This document shows positions 45,260 through 54,870 of a stretch of 64,000 bases of DNA, one piece after another. Within the stretch, counting starts at the first letter, position 1. Each line of letters opens with the position of its first letter. Below the pieces are notes generated by a model. The model was not told where the DNA came from and ran no database searches. It worked only from the letters and a program-made list of their open reading frames with translations. Source of the DNA: JAAYJR01 sp964611525 (GTDB taxonomy: Bacteria; Bacteroidota; Bacteroidia; Bacteroidales; Prolixibacteraceae); assembly GCA_964611525.1 (NCBI GenBank), contig CAZTAL010000020.1, forward strand, positions 27,121 to 91,120, read 5' to 3'. The translations under genes were made by a program, and so were the position numbers.

Positions 45260-46262
45260 AATAATTTTCATTAATCCATTTTACAGCCTCATTTTCATCA
45301 AGTTTTTCCATACACATAAAATGCTCTTTAGGACATTTCCGGTATCCCAATTTAGAGCATGGGCGGCATTTTAAATTCTTTACTTCCATTATTTTAGAGG
45401 ACGGGTCTGCCATATATGGATACATCCCGAACTCAGGTACCGTATTACCCCAAAAGGAAAGAATTTTCTTTTTAAAAGCAGCAGCTATATGCATAAGACC
45501 TGTATCATTAGTCAGCACAATACGGGCATCACGTACCAAAGAAGCCGATTGATTCAAACTTGTCTTTCCTGCAAAATTAATCACATTACCTCTTGAACGT
45601 GTCATAATATTTTCCCCGGCATTATACTCATCCGGCCCTCCCAAAAGGATGACAGGAAATTCAATTCTATTGCATATTTGAATAATTTTCTCTTCGGGAA
45701 ATATTTTTGTATTATAAGTACCTCCTATAACAAATGCAATATATCCGTTTCTGAATAATGAAGGTAATTCATCCTTATCAAAGACTTCATTTTCGGGAAT
45801 AAAATAATCCAGTCCTTTGTTGTCGTTCTTAACATTAAAATACGACAGATTGTCTAAATAACGGTCAACAATATGTACCCGAGGCAATCGGTCAATTTTG
45901 AAATTAACCAACAAATATTTTTTAATGTTCAATTTATTAAGGGTAAAAGAAGGCAGACCCAGCGCTATTTTTATAATACCGCTTTTAAAATTATTTTGAA
46001 GATCTATAATATAATCGAAATGTTCCTGCCGCAGTAATGCAATTAAATCATTCAAATTCTCCCAATTACCGTGTACTTTGTCTATATAAGAATTTGAATT
46101 TACAATCCCTATGAATTCCGGACGGATTAAAAAATGGACCTCAGCTCCATTAATCTGATTCTTCAAACATCTCACCACAGGCGAAGTTAAGACGATGTCG
46201 CCCATAGAGCTAAACCGGATAATTAGAAATTTTATTTTATTTAAATTTTGATTTTGGCTCAA
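45252..46262 (-). CDS. Glycosyltransferase family 9 (heptosyltransferase-like)
   Basis: 336 residues, GT-B fold. LIIRFSSMGDIVLTSPVVR at the N-terminus is the family signature with the acceptor-side Asp; LTNDTGLMHIAAAF near 265 forms the nucleotide-sugar site, and the C-terminal CRPCSKLGYRKCPKEHFMC Cys-rich segment occurs in many Bacteroidota members. It adds a heptose-like sugar to lipid A core in the cytoplasm. The best start is a TTG at 46262, which overlaps atpC by 26 nt; no ATG gives a full N-terminus. Confidence 0.88.
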   Translation of the reverse strand: MSQNQNLNKIKFLIIRFSSMGDIVLTSPVVRCLKNQINGAEVHFLIRPEFIGIVNSNSYIDKVHGNWENLNDLIALLRQEHFDYIIDLQNNFKSGIIKIALGLPSFTLNKLNIKKYLLVNFKIDRLPRVHIVDRYLDNLSYFNVKNDNKGLDYFIPENEVFDKDELPSLFRNGYIAFVIGGTYNTKIFPEEKIIQICNRIEFPVILLGGPDEYNAGENIMTRSRGNVINFAGKTSLNQSASLVRDARIVLTNDTGLMHIAAAFKKKILSFWGNTVPEFGMYPYMADPSSKIMEVKNLKCRPCSKLGYRKCPKEHFMCMEKLDENEAVKWINENYYN

Positions 46263-46491
46263 TCAATACAATAATTTTATCATCTTTATTTTCAACAATA
46301 CCTCCTTCAATCTTACAGGTATGCTTATTATCGTTTTCATCGATAATTCTGATAATACCTTTTTCAAGAGTTGAAATTATGGGAGCATGGTTAGTTAAAA
46401 TTTCAAAAAGCCCCTTGCTGCCGGGAAGTCTTACGCGCTTAACCTCACCCCGGTATATATTTTTTCCCGGTGAAATGATCTCTAAAAACAT
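46237..46491 (-). CDS. atpC: F1F0 ATP synthase epsilon subunit, short form
   Basis: 84 residues covering only the N-terminal beta-sandwich (LEIISPGKNIYRGEVKRVRL, then GLFEILTNHAPIIS). The C-terminal inhibitory alpha-hairpin is absent, as is usual for Bacteroidota epsilon subunits, so it links gamma to the c-ring without the hairpin brake. It lies 18 nt after atpD. The 3' end overlaps the GT9 gene. Confidence 0.92.
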   Translation of the reverse strand: MFLEIISPGKNIYRGEVKRVRLPGSKGLFEILTNHAPIISTLEKGIIRIIDENDNKHTCKIEGGIVENKDDKIIVLIEPKSKFK

Positions 46492-46509
46492 AAATAAAAA
46501 GAATAAACA

Positions 46510-48015
46510 TTATTTATCAGATAGCAACTTTTCCCCTTTCTCAATGGCTTCATCAATAGTCCCGACCATATTAAAAGCCGATTCAGGATATTTATCCACT
46601 TCACCATCAAGTATTGTGTTAAATCCTTTAATTGTATCCTCAATGGAAATAAGTTTTCCTTCAATACCTGTAAACTGAGAAGCAACAAAAAACGGTTGTG
46701 AAAGGAATCTCTGAGCCCGGCGTGCCCGATGAACAACAAGTTTATCTTCCTCAGATAATTCATCCATACCCAAAATAGCTATTATATCCTGCAATTCTTT
46801 ATACCTCTGAAGCAATTGAATTACATTCTGTGCACAATTATAATGTTCTTCTCCTACAATATCAGGAGTAAGAATCCTTGATGATGAGTCAAGCGGATCA
46901 ACAGCCGGATAAATTCCCAGTTCTACAATCTTACGACTAAGTACCGTTGTGGCATCGAGATGAGCGAAAGTCGTTGCCGGTGCCGGATCTGTAAGGTCAT
47001 CAGCCGGCACGTAGACAGCCTGTACAGAAGTAATTGAACCACTTTTAATGGATGTAATCCGCTCCTGCATTATTCCCATTTCAGTGGCTAGGGTAGGCTG
47101 ATAACCGACAGCCGACGGCATTCTCCCCAAAAGAGCAGAGACCTCAGAACCGGCCTGTGTAAAACGGAATACATTATCTATAAAAAAAAGTATATCACGA
47201 CCTTCGGCCTGACCGGTGCTGCTGTCACGTAAACTTTCTGCAATGGCTAATCCTGAAAGAGCAACACGGGCACGGGCACCCGGTGGTTCATTCATCTGCC
47301 CGAATACCATTGCCAATTTTGATTTTTTTAATTTATTCATATCTACTTTAGAAAGATCCCAGCCTCCCTCCTCCATAGATTTTTTAAATTCTTCACCATA
47401 ATCAACAATATTGGCTTCAATCATTTCACGGAGAAGATCATTTCCTTCCCGGGTGCGTTCACCCACTCCGGCGAAGACCGACAATCCGCTATGCGCCAAA
47501 GCAATATTATTAATAAGTTCTTGTATCAAAACAGTTTTGCCTACTCCGGCTCCCCCAAAAAGTCCAATTTTACCTCCTTTGGTATAAGGTTCTATCAAAT
47601 CAATTACTTTAATACCAGTATATAGTATCTCGGTGTTTGTAAGCAAATCTTCATATTTAGGGGGGTCATTATGAATATTGAAACCGTTCTTTGGTAGTTG
47701 TTCCAAACCATCCACAGAATCACCCACAACGTTCAAAAGCCGGCCGAGTGCTGCTTCCCCTTTAGGCATTACAATAGGTTTACCTGTGGAAATAACCTCC
47801 ATACCTCTTGTTAATCCATCTGTTGAATCCATCGAAACACAACGTATTGTATTCTCACCTATATGTTGCTGGCATTCGATAACCAAATTTTTTTCTCCTT
47901 TACGAACAACTTCAAGTGCATCGTATATAGCCGGCAAATCTTCACTTTCTTTTTCAAAGCTGACATCAACTACCGGCCCTATTACCTGAATAATTTTACC
48001 CTTGATCTGGTTCAT
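46510..48015 (-). CDS. atpD: F1F0 ATP synthase beta subunit
   Basis: 501 residues from the ATG at 48015 (MNQIKGKIIQVIGPVVDVSF, the normal start). Walker A GGAGVGKTVL near residue 155, catalytic Glu in GERTREGND, Walker B ILFFIDNVFRF, and the conserved PSAVGYQPTLATEMG. It is the catalytic subunit of ATP synthesis. Only atpD and atpC occur here; the rest of the operon is elsewhere, as in several Bacteroidota. An R2 repeat lies upstream. Confidence 0.98.
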   Translation of the reverse strand: MNQIKGKIIQVIGPVVDVSFEKESEDLPAIYDALEVVRKGEKNLVIECQQHIGENTIRCVSMDSTDGLTRGMEVISTGKPIVMPKGEAALGRLLNVVGDSVDGLEQLPKNGFNIHNDPPKYEDLLTNTEILYTGIKVIDLIEPYTKGGKIGLFGGAGVGKTVLIQELINNIALAHSGLSVFAGVGERTREGNDLLREMIEANIVDYGEEFKKSMEEGGWDLSKVDMNKLKKSKLAMVFGQMNEPPGARARVALSGLAIAESLRDSSTGQAEGRDILFFIDNVFRFTQAGSEVSALLGRMPSAVGYQPTLATEMGIMQERITSIKSGSITSVQAVYVPADDLTDPAPATTFAHLDATTVLSRKIVELGIYPAVDPLDSSSRILTPDIVGEEHYNCAQNVIQLLQRYKELQDIIAILGMDELSEEDKLVVHRARRAQRFLSQPFFVASQFTGIEGKLISIEDTIKGFNTILDGEVDKYPESAFNMVGTIDEAIEKGEKLLSDK

Positions 48016-48097
48016 TACTAAAAAATTATATGTTCGTTTCAAATATTACCTAAAAATCTAAAATGAAAATCAACTACGCTTCTACATTGTAAGCCAC

Positions 48098-48151
48098 TAT
48101 TAACGCATACTGTAGAACTTCATGACGATCACACTTCAGATATTTAGTTAT
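48098..48151 (+). repeat. R2 repeat, copy 2
   Basis: 54 nt, TATTAACGCATACTGTAGAA at the left end and ATATTTAGTTAT at the right, six mismatches to the copy at 45206-45259, same orientation. It lies between the atpD start and the end of the polyprenyl synthase gene. Confidence 0.75.
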
Positions 48152-48235
48152 TAATTAATATCTTTTATAAATCCCTGACAAAGTTAAAGATGTTTTATTT
48201 TTAACAGCAATAAAATATGGTCAAGATTATAAATT

Positions 48236-49219
48236 TTAATATTTACGATTTTGTATTTCCTGGCCAAGCGCTTTCAAAGTTACCTTTTGTTTTTCTTCTA
48301 ATGGCAGGTCGTCAAGTATTTTAAAGGCATTGTTAAAATAAAAATCAATTTTCCTTTGTGTAATTCTTTCTATACCCAATTTATTATATATATCAATGAC
48401 CCCATAAATTTTATCTTCTTCATTCGGTGATCTTAACGAAAACCATTTATGCAGTATGCTTTTATTCTCACCTACCTCGGTCTCCAGAGCTTTTACTAAT
48501 AAATAAGTTTTTTTATTCGCGAGAATATCCCCCCCGATCTTTTTCCCGAATATTTCCTTATTTCCATAAGTATCGAGTAAATCATCCTGCAACTGAAATG
48601 CTAATCCTAAATTTACACCTAATGAATAAAACTGATCTGCTATATTACGATCAGCATCAGCCAGTTGTGAACCTGCTTTCAAACTGCATCCTAAAAGAAC
48701 TGCAGTCTTCAGCCGGATCATTTCCAAATATTCAGCTTCAGTAACATCCATACGTTTCTCAAATTCCATATCATACTGCTGCCCTTCACACACCTCCAAT
48801 GCCGTATATGTAAATAATTCTATCACATCAGCAATACATTCCCCTGAACACTCAGTTAAAAACTTATATGACAAAAAAGCCATTGCGTCACCTGAAAGAA
48901 TAGCACTATTTTCACTAAACTGCTTATGCACCGTCAATTTATTTCGCCTCAATGCGGAATTATCCATTATATCATCATGGAGCAAAGTAAAATTATGAAA
49001 AACCTCTATGGCAAGAGCTGCCGGCAGCGCTTCTCTGATATCTTCCGAAAACATATTATAACTCATCAACAAAAGGGCAGGTCGTATTCTTTTGCCTCCC
49101 ATTCCAAGAGCATAAGCAACGGGAGCATATAATTCGACAGGCTTGCCTGAGGAAAGATCCGTTAACCTTAATTCTATTTCCGTGTTAATTATTCTCTGTA
49201 ATTCTTCAAAGGAATACAT
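48236..49219 (-). CDS. Polyprenyl synthetase family protein
   Basis: 327-residue trans-isoprenyl diphosphate synthase. First Asp-rich motif LLHDDIMDNS with DDxxD-like spacing and second QLQDDLLDTYG; GKRIRPALLL precedes the first. It condenses isopentenyl diphosphate with an allylic primer to farnesyl, geranylgeranyl or longer chains; chain length cannot be read with certainty. It starts 4 nt after the MMPL exporter gene, suggesting co-transcription and perhaps a link to isoprenoid lipids. Confidence 0.93.
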   Translation of the reverse strand: MYSFEELQRIINTEIELRLTDLSSGKPVELYAPVAYALGMGGKRIRPALLLMSYNMFSEDIREALPAALAIEVFHNFTLLHDDIMDNSALRRNKLTVHKQFSENSAILSGDAMAFLSYKFLTECSGECIADVIELFTYTALEVCEGQQYDMEFEKRMDVTEAEYLEMIRLKTAVLLGCSLKAGSQLADADRNIADQFYSLGVNLGLAFQLQDDLLDTYGNKEIFGKKIGGDILANKKTYLLVKALETEVGENKSILHKWFSLRSPNEEDKIYGVIDIYNKLGIERITQRKIDFYFNNAFKILDDLPLEEKQKVTLKALGQEIQNRKY

Positions 49220-49223
49220 AGTG

Positions 49224-51617
49224 TTACCTTTTATTGTTATTGTCTAAAATTTTTAACTCTTCAAGCTCTATATCCTCTTCTTCATCATAAATATGTATTA
49301 GCGGTCTGACAAATGAACGTGTAGTTGTCAACTTTTCCAGACTTATAAGCAAAGAAGGGAGAAGAATCAAATTTGAAGTAACAGCAACCAAAAGAGTAAT
49401 TGAAACTAAAACACCCATAGCTACAGTTCCCCCAAATCCGGAGAAGGCAAAAATGCCAAAGCCGAAGAACAAGACCACCGAAGTATAGATCATGCTCACC
49501 CCTGTTTCTTTCATGGCAAGGACAACAGACCTTCTTATATCCCAGTTTGTTGATTTCAATTCCTGCCTGTATTTAGCAAGAAAATGAATTGTATTATCAA
49601 CCGAAATTCCGAACGCAATACTAAAAACAAGAATAGTCGATGCTTTAATGGGAATTCCAAAAAATCCCATTATTGCGGCTGTAAATATAAGAGGAATTAC
49701 ATTTGGTATTAAGGACACAATTACCATTCGCCATGAAGAAAACATAATTGCCATGAAAACTGAAATTAAAAATATAGCCAAAGCCAGACTAGTAAAAAGA
49801 TTTTTAAGTAAATATTCAGTCCCTTTAAAAAAGGTTACACTTGAACCTGTAACAGTGACATTATAGTTTTTCGATGAAAATATAGAATCTATATCACAAT
49901 TAATCCTGGTATAAAGTTCTTCCATTCGCTTTGTACCAACATCCTTCATACGGATACTCATACGCATTATCTGCCTGCTACTGTCAATAAAAGAATGAAG
50001 AAGGCCTGCATCTTTCTCCCCCATCCTTGCATATTGCAATATAAAATTTTTTTCGCGGTTATTAGGTAAACTGTAATATTTTTCATTCCCGTTATAAAAT
50101 GCCTGTTTAGAAAACTTTAACAAATTTAAAAGAGATAAAGATGGTGATAGTTCAGGATAAACCGACAGTCGATTTTCCAGTTGGTTGATTTTGGTAAATG
50201 TTCCGGACTGCATTACTCCTCCTGAATGTTTTGTATCAATTATTATTTCCAAGGGCATTATACCGTCGAAATTAGATTCAAAAAATTTAAGGTCTTTATA
50301 GATTGGATCACTTTCAGGAATATCATCTACCATATATCCTGTAATTCTTATCAGTGATATACCATAGAAACCAACAATTAGAATGATGCCAGCCGAAAAA
50401 TATACCAAATTCCTGTAATTTTCAGTAAGATAGATGAGTTTTCGGATAATACCGGTAACAAAAGGATTCTTCAAATGATTAACATGTCTGGGAGAAGGAG
50501 GCTCTACATAACTAAAAATGATTGGGATAAGTAAAATAGATAAAACAAATAATCCCATTATATTGAGTGAGGCTACAATACCGAACTGTCTCAGTATATC
50601 ACTCTTGACTATTATAAAAGTAGCAAAGCCCGATGCTGTGGTCAAATTTGTCAGAAATGTTGCATTGCCAATTTTTATTATAACCCGTTGAAGTGCCTTA
50701 ATTTTATTGCCATGACTATCATATTCATGATGAAACTTATTAAGCATATATATACTATTGGGAATACCTATTACAATTAATAAAGGAGGTATCATCCCCG
50801 ACAAAATAGTAATTTTATAGCCAAAGAACGACAGCATACCCATAGCCCAGACAACACCAGTCAAAACTATTAGTACCGGGAAAAAAACAGCCTTGAATGA
50901 ACGGAAAAAAAAGAATAAAACAATTATGCATATAGCTAATGCTAATGCACTGAACAAATATATTTCATGTTTAATTTTTAAAGAATTTATGACCCTTATA
51001 TAGGGTAATCCGGAATAGTGAAGTTTAACATCCAAATCTTTTTCATATTGCCGGCAAACCTTAATAATGGATTTAACCATCTTTTCTCTCTCCCTGGTCA
51101 ACATCTTATCTTTATTTACTGTGATCGCAAGCAAATAAGTTTTTGTTTCAGAGTTATATACAGTATTTTTATAAAAAGGAAGACTTTTAAATTTGTTTGC
51201 CAGGTTATTCAATTCAACCTGACTACGGATGGTATCAGGAAAAATCGGCTTAATCTGAAAATGCTTCTTTTCGATATTTTTGTCCAGATTATAAGTATTT
51301 GGTATCGAAAGGAGATCCTCTACCCCTTCAATATCAGACAAATTATTACACAATTTTTTCCATCTACTGAAATGATCCAACCGGAAAAAATTTGAATCCT
51401 GAATACCTATTATAATAAGATTTCCTTCTTCCCCGAAAATTTTAACAAATTGCTGATAATCCTTATAAGCCTGATCCTTCTTAGGCAGGAGGGAAGCATA
51501 TTCATAAGACATTTCTACCTTAAAGGCATGAAAACCTAAAAAAGCAGTAATTATAAATAAAATGCCAAGAAAAAAAATTTTATTCCTAAGGATTATACCT
51601 GATACCTTCAGCCACAT
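49224..51617 (-). CDS. MMPL/HAE3-type RND transporter
   Basis: 797 residues with two halves of one helix, a periplasmic domain and five helices (12 in all). SSD-like helix clusters begin near residues 220 and 625; GMIPPLLIVIGIPNSIYML and FSIAFGISVDNTIHFLAKY mark TM4 and TM10, the latter with the conserved Asp. Members of this subfamily move lipids such as hopanoids or isoprenoids across the envelope. The adjoining polyprenyl synthase, 4 nt downstream, is consistent with a lipid substrate, but this is inference. It has no adaptor or outer-membrane partner here. Confidence 0.9.
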   Translation of the reverse strand: MWLKVSGIILRNKIFFLGILFIITAFLGFHAFKVEMSYEYASLLPKKDQAYKDYQQFVKIFGEEGNLIIIGIQDSNFFRLDHFSRWKKLCNNLSDIEGVEDLLSIPNTYNLDKNIEKKHFQIKPIFPDTIRSQVELNNLANKFKSLPFYKNTVYNSETKTYLLAITVNKDKMLTREREKMVKSIIKVCRQYEKDLDVKLHYSGLPYIRVINSLKIKHEIYLFSALALAICIIVLFFFFRSFKAVFFPVLIVLTGVVWAMGMLSFFGYKITILSGMIPPLLIVIGIPNSIYMLNKFHHEYDSHGNKIKALQRVIIKIGNATFLTNLTTASGFATFIIVKSDILRQFGIVASLNIMGLFVLSILLIPIIFSYVEPPSPRHVNHLKNPFVTGIIRKLIYLTENYRNLVYFSAGIILIVGFYGISLIRITGYMVDDIPESDPIYKDLKFFESNFDGIMPLEIIIDTKHSGGVMQSGTFTKINQLENRLSVYPELSPSLSLLNLLKFSKQAFYNGNEKYYSLPNNREKNFILQYARMGEKDAGLLHSFIDSSRQIMRMSIRMKDVGTKRMEELYTRINCDIDSIFSSKNYNVTVTGSSVTFFKGTEYLLKNLFTSLALAIFLISVFMAIMFSSWRMVIVSLIPNVIPLIFTAAIMGFFGIPIKASTILVFSIAFGISVDNTIHFLAKYRQELKSTNWDIRRSVVLAMKETGVSMIYTSVVLFFGFGIFAFSGFGGTVAMGVLVSITLLVAVTSNLILLPSLLISLEKLTTTRSFVRPLIHIYDEEEDIELEELKILDNNNKR

Positions 51618-51738
51618 ATTTCCTAAATAAAGAGAACGAAAATATAAGAAATATTCGGATAATAAAAGACAGGAGTATACTTTACATTAATTATAAAAGG
51701 TGTAATATCACGGCAGCAAAAATAAACCTCATAATTGA

Positions 51739-52458
51739 TCAGTATTTTTTACCGTCACGATCAATCATTGGCACAAAGCGGACAGGCAATACACTTTGTT
51801 TTTTTATTTTACCTCTTTTCTTTACCATCAGGAATAAATTCTGAACCGGATCATCCCCAACCGGAATAATCATACGTCCTCCTTCGGCAAGTTGCTGTTG
51901 CAAGGGTTCCGGTATTTCCGCAGGAGCACATGTTACTATTATACCATCGAAAGGTGCATGCTCCGGCCACCCCTTATACCCATCTGCCACTTTACTGATA
52001 ATATTGTCATAACCCAATTGATTAAAAAGCTGCTGTGCTTTTTCTGACAGTTTCTCAAAAATTTCAATAGTGAAAACCGAATCACATATTTCTGCTAGAA
52101 TTGCAGCCTGATATCCTGATCCTGTTCCTATTTCAAGGACTTTATCTGTTTTCTGTAGATCCAGAGATTCGGTCATATACGCCACTATATAAGGCTGTGA
52201 AATAGTCTGTCCCTCTCCGATAGGAAGAGGTGAATCAGCATAAGCATAAGGAAGATATTGCGGTAATACAAATTTATGTCTCTCCACTTCTCTGAAAGCA
52301 TCAAGCACTTTTTCATCGTCAATTCCCCGGGCTTCAATCTGGCTTTCTACCATTCTTTCCCTACGTACAGCAAAATCACCTTCAGTCTGGCTACACGATG
52401 CCAAGGGTATAATAAATAGTATAAAAAAATATGAACAATGTTTTAGATAGTTATACAT
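51739..52458 (-). CDS. pcm: Protein-L-isoaspartate O-methyltransferase, lipoprotein form
   Basis: 239 residues from the ATG at 52458. Residues 1-19 are a signal with lipobox LASCSQ, so the enzyme is exported and lipid-anchored, unlike the cytoplasmic E. coli Pcm. Catalytic domain: MVESQIEARGIDDEKVLDAF, then YADSPLPIGEGQTISQPYIV and SAM-binding VLEIGTGSGYQAA, plus the VTCAPAEIP segment. It repairs isoaspartyl residues in aged proteins; a periplasmic location is inferred from the lipobox, and such versions are known in Bacteroidota. How SAM would be supplied outside the cytoplasm is unclear. Confidence 0.9.
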   Translation of the reverse strand: MYNYLKHCSYFFILFIIPLASCSQTEGDFAVRRERMVESQIEARGIDDEKVLDAFREVERHKFVLPQYLPYAYADSPLPIGEGQTISQPYIVAYMTESLDLQKTDKVLEIGTGSGYQAAILAEICDSVFTIEIFEKLSEKAQQLFNQLGYDNIISKVADGYKGWPEHAPFDGIIVTCAPAEIPEPLQQQLAEGGRMIIPVGDDPVQNLFLMVKKRGKIKKQSVLPVRFVPMIDRDGKKY

Positions 52459-52640
52459 TTTAAAAATTTTGTAATTGAATGTAAAAAAATTAAATATTGA
52501 AAATATATATAACCCTTTCCGCACGGGTCACACAAACTAGGCATTTCTTTCCAATACAATAAACATTTTTTTCTGAATTATACGTACAAGGATAAGTATG
52601 GTTTCTATGATTTTAAGTATCCAAAAAAAGAGCACAAAAA

Positions 52641-52709
52641 AGATTTCATCTTTATTGAAAAAATTCTTGAGAAGATGGAATCTTTATTAAAAAAGATAGA
52701 ATCCTTATT
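52641..52709. repeat. Three AGATnnnATCyTTATT repeats
   Basis: AGATTTCATCTTTATT (52641), AGATGGAATCTTTATT (52673) and AGATAGAATCCTTATT (52694) lie within 70 nt between two genes. The AGAT/ATCT ends are palindromic. The surrounding 52459-52859 is AT-rich and holds no other feature I can support. Confidence 0.55.
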
Positions 52710-52859
52710 ACCACTCAAAGTTACCATTTTATTAAATCTGTCGAAAAAAATTAAAACGGGTTTTTCTTTCAGAAAATATTTTCCGTAATTAGTACTATTA
52801 ATTCTATAGGATAAATAGGATTAGTAGTATTATGATATAAATTTTTAAATTATTTGAAA

Positions 52860-53877
52860 TGAATAAATATAGATTAAATTTTCTGACATATAGCATAATA
52901 GCTCTATTCATATTTAGTGTGGCAAATGCCCAGAGTAAATTCATGCTGGTACCGGAAAACAGCATAATGAAAATTATATGTCCTCACGCCATCATAACGA
53001 TGCCTGGGTAGAGGGAGGCCATCTCTTTATCGACAAGCTGCCTTTTCTTCCTGCAAGCGATAATATCATGAAATATCTCACTATTAAAGCAGGTGTTATG
53101 ATGCCGAATTATGGAGATGCACATTTCTTCAGGAGCAATAATGCATACGTGATGAATAATTCGTTTGCAGGCAACTGGATAATGGATGCATATACTACCA
53201 ATCCCGGAATAGAGTTCTTATTCCGCCATAAATGCATTCTTGCACTGGTTGGCACGAATAACGGACGTGTAAATTATGGCCGGGGCAATGATCTCTCTGA
53301 AGATCTTGTGTTTAACTGGAAATTAGGATATGATAAAAATGTCACTACAGATTTCCGGCTCAGGGCTACTCTTTCCGGTTATCATGTAGGCAAAGGACAT
53401 AGTGGTTCTTATCTCTGGGGAGGTGATCGTGCCGGTGCACGGTATTATTATGTGATGCAGACAGTTGATGCAGAAGGAGACGATTATTTATCAGGAAGAT
53501 GGAGTCCGGGAAGCGGGCAGACTGAAATGAACAGTTATATGGCTAATCTTTTTATGAGCTATAAAGGCCTTGAAATATTTGGGATATATGAATCAATGAA
53601 AGGTACTAAGAATGAAGCTGACCAACATTTCACACAAACGGCAATTCAGGCTATATACAATATAGGAAGTTTTTATGCTGGAAGCCGTATTAACAAGGTA
53701 TCAAATAATGATGGTTCTTCGGTAAACCGTTTTAATATCGGAGGAGGTTGGTTTATGGATAATAATATTCTTTTAAAACTGGACTATGTCAACCAGGAAT
53801 ATAAAGGACCGGCACACGGAGATATTGCCGGAGGGAAATTTAACGGCGTGGTAATAGAAGCAGCTGTCACATTTTAA
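52860..53877 (+). pseudogene. Outer-membrane porin with broken 5' region
   Basis: A signal peptide starts at 52860 (MNKYRLNFLTYSIIALFIF, then SVANAQ) and continues QSKFMLVPENSIMKI before running out of frame. The barrel resumes in another frame at about 52978 with SSRHHNDAWVEGGHLF and runs 300 residues to GKFNGVVIEAAVTF, a typical barrel C-terminus ending in Phe. The body (YLTIKAGVMMPNYGDAHF, RSNNAYVMNNSFAG) is like porins of other Bacteroidota that begin with a longer N-terminal part. A deletion with frameshift between 52935 and 52980 has probably removed 100 or more residues. A function as a substrate-specific porin is inferred only. Confidence 0.65.
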
Positions 53878-54099
53878 TCGCTGAAACAGAGAAATTAATT
53901 TTAATTTATAAATTGCTTAAACTTTAACAATATTATTTTGAAACAAGTCATGACACGATGATGTTCACACAGGAAAAAAATACATGATAAAATTTTTGAC
54001 ATATAAGCAGATGATTATATTTCAATAAAAGTTGAATAACATCATGTAATAATATACATTTTTAGGTCAAATAATAAACGTCATAAAAAATATAAACAT

Positions 54100-54603
54100 A
54101 TGAAATTCAGCACAAAAACAAGATACGGCTTAAGAGCAATTATTGAAATTGCCATAAATGAAAAAGCAAAAGGTATCCTACAAAAGGATATTGCAAAAAA
54201 TCAGGAGATTTCTTATAAATATCTTGATCACATTATTAATTCTCTTAAGGTAGCTGGGCTGATTACAAGGGCAGCAGGAAGAAAAAGCGGGTATGTCCTG
54301 ACGCTTGCTCCTGAAAAAATAAGCGTTTATGATGTACATAAAGCTTTTGAGCCGGGAATTTGCATAGTTGACTGCCTTGCAGGTAATACTCCGTGCGAAA
54401 GGCAAAACCACTGCGCCCTTAATGAATTCTGGGAAAAATTAAACAACCTTATAATAGAATACTTTAAATCAACAACTATCAGGGATTTAACAGATAAGCA
54501 ACTTAAGCTCGACAACCTGCGGGGCACCCCTCACTCTTTTGGCGATTCAGAGAAATTAACTGTTGAAATAAAACGCAATTCTTTGAACAGCTTCAACCTG
54601 TAA
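54100..54603 (+). CDS. Rrf2-family regulator, probable Fe-S cluster type
   Basis: 167 residues. N-terminal winged helix MKFSTKTRYGLRAIIEIA with the recognition region QKDIAKNQEISYKYLDHI and wing GRKSGYVL. C-terminal cysteines in GICIVDCLAGNTPCERQN followed by HCALNEFW suit a [2Fe-2S] cluster as in IscR, RsrR or NsrR-like members. It could sense iron-sulfur status, oxygen or nitric oxide. It lies at the start of the decay zone, just upstream of the Cus remnant. Confidence 0.9.
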   Translation: MKFSTKTRYGLRAIIEIAINEKAKGILQKDIAKNQEISYKYLDHIINSLKVAGLITRAAGRKSGYVLTLAPEKISVYDVHKAFEPGICIVDCLAGNTPCERQNHCALNEFWEKLNNLIIEYFKSTTIRDLTDKQLKLDNLRGTPHSFGDSEKLTVEIKRNSLNSFNL

Positions 54604-54870
54604 CCTATCCTGAGTCTGTTCCTATAATTTAGCTTCGGATGATTTGTAACCAAATCATTTAATTGAAGTAAGTAAGTCAAACATATCCAATACAAAAACA
54701 ATCCACGGGTTAACTTTGTTATCTATATGTACAGACAGTTCATGTCAGCAAGGACATAAACAAGATAAAAATAAAATGACCCTCTACGAAATTGATTCAG
54801 TCTAAATTACGGAAATAAATATTACCGGTAGAACACAATTATTGTTTAAATTCAATAAATATATTTATTT

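Noticed and set aside
46237..46262. Overlap of GT9 and atpC as a gene-calling error
   Set aside because: The GT9 N-terminus is conserved up to a few residues from the TTG start, and the atpC stop is clear, so a short true overlap is the better reading.
52641..52709. CRISPR array
   Set aside because: Only three short degenerate repeats with unequal spacing and no cas genes.
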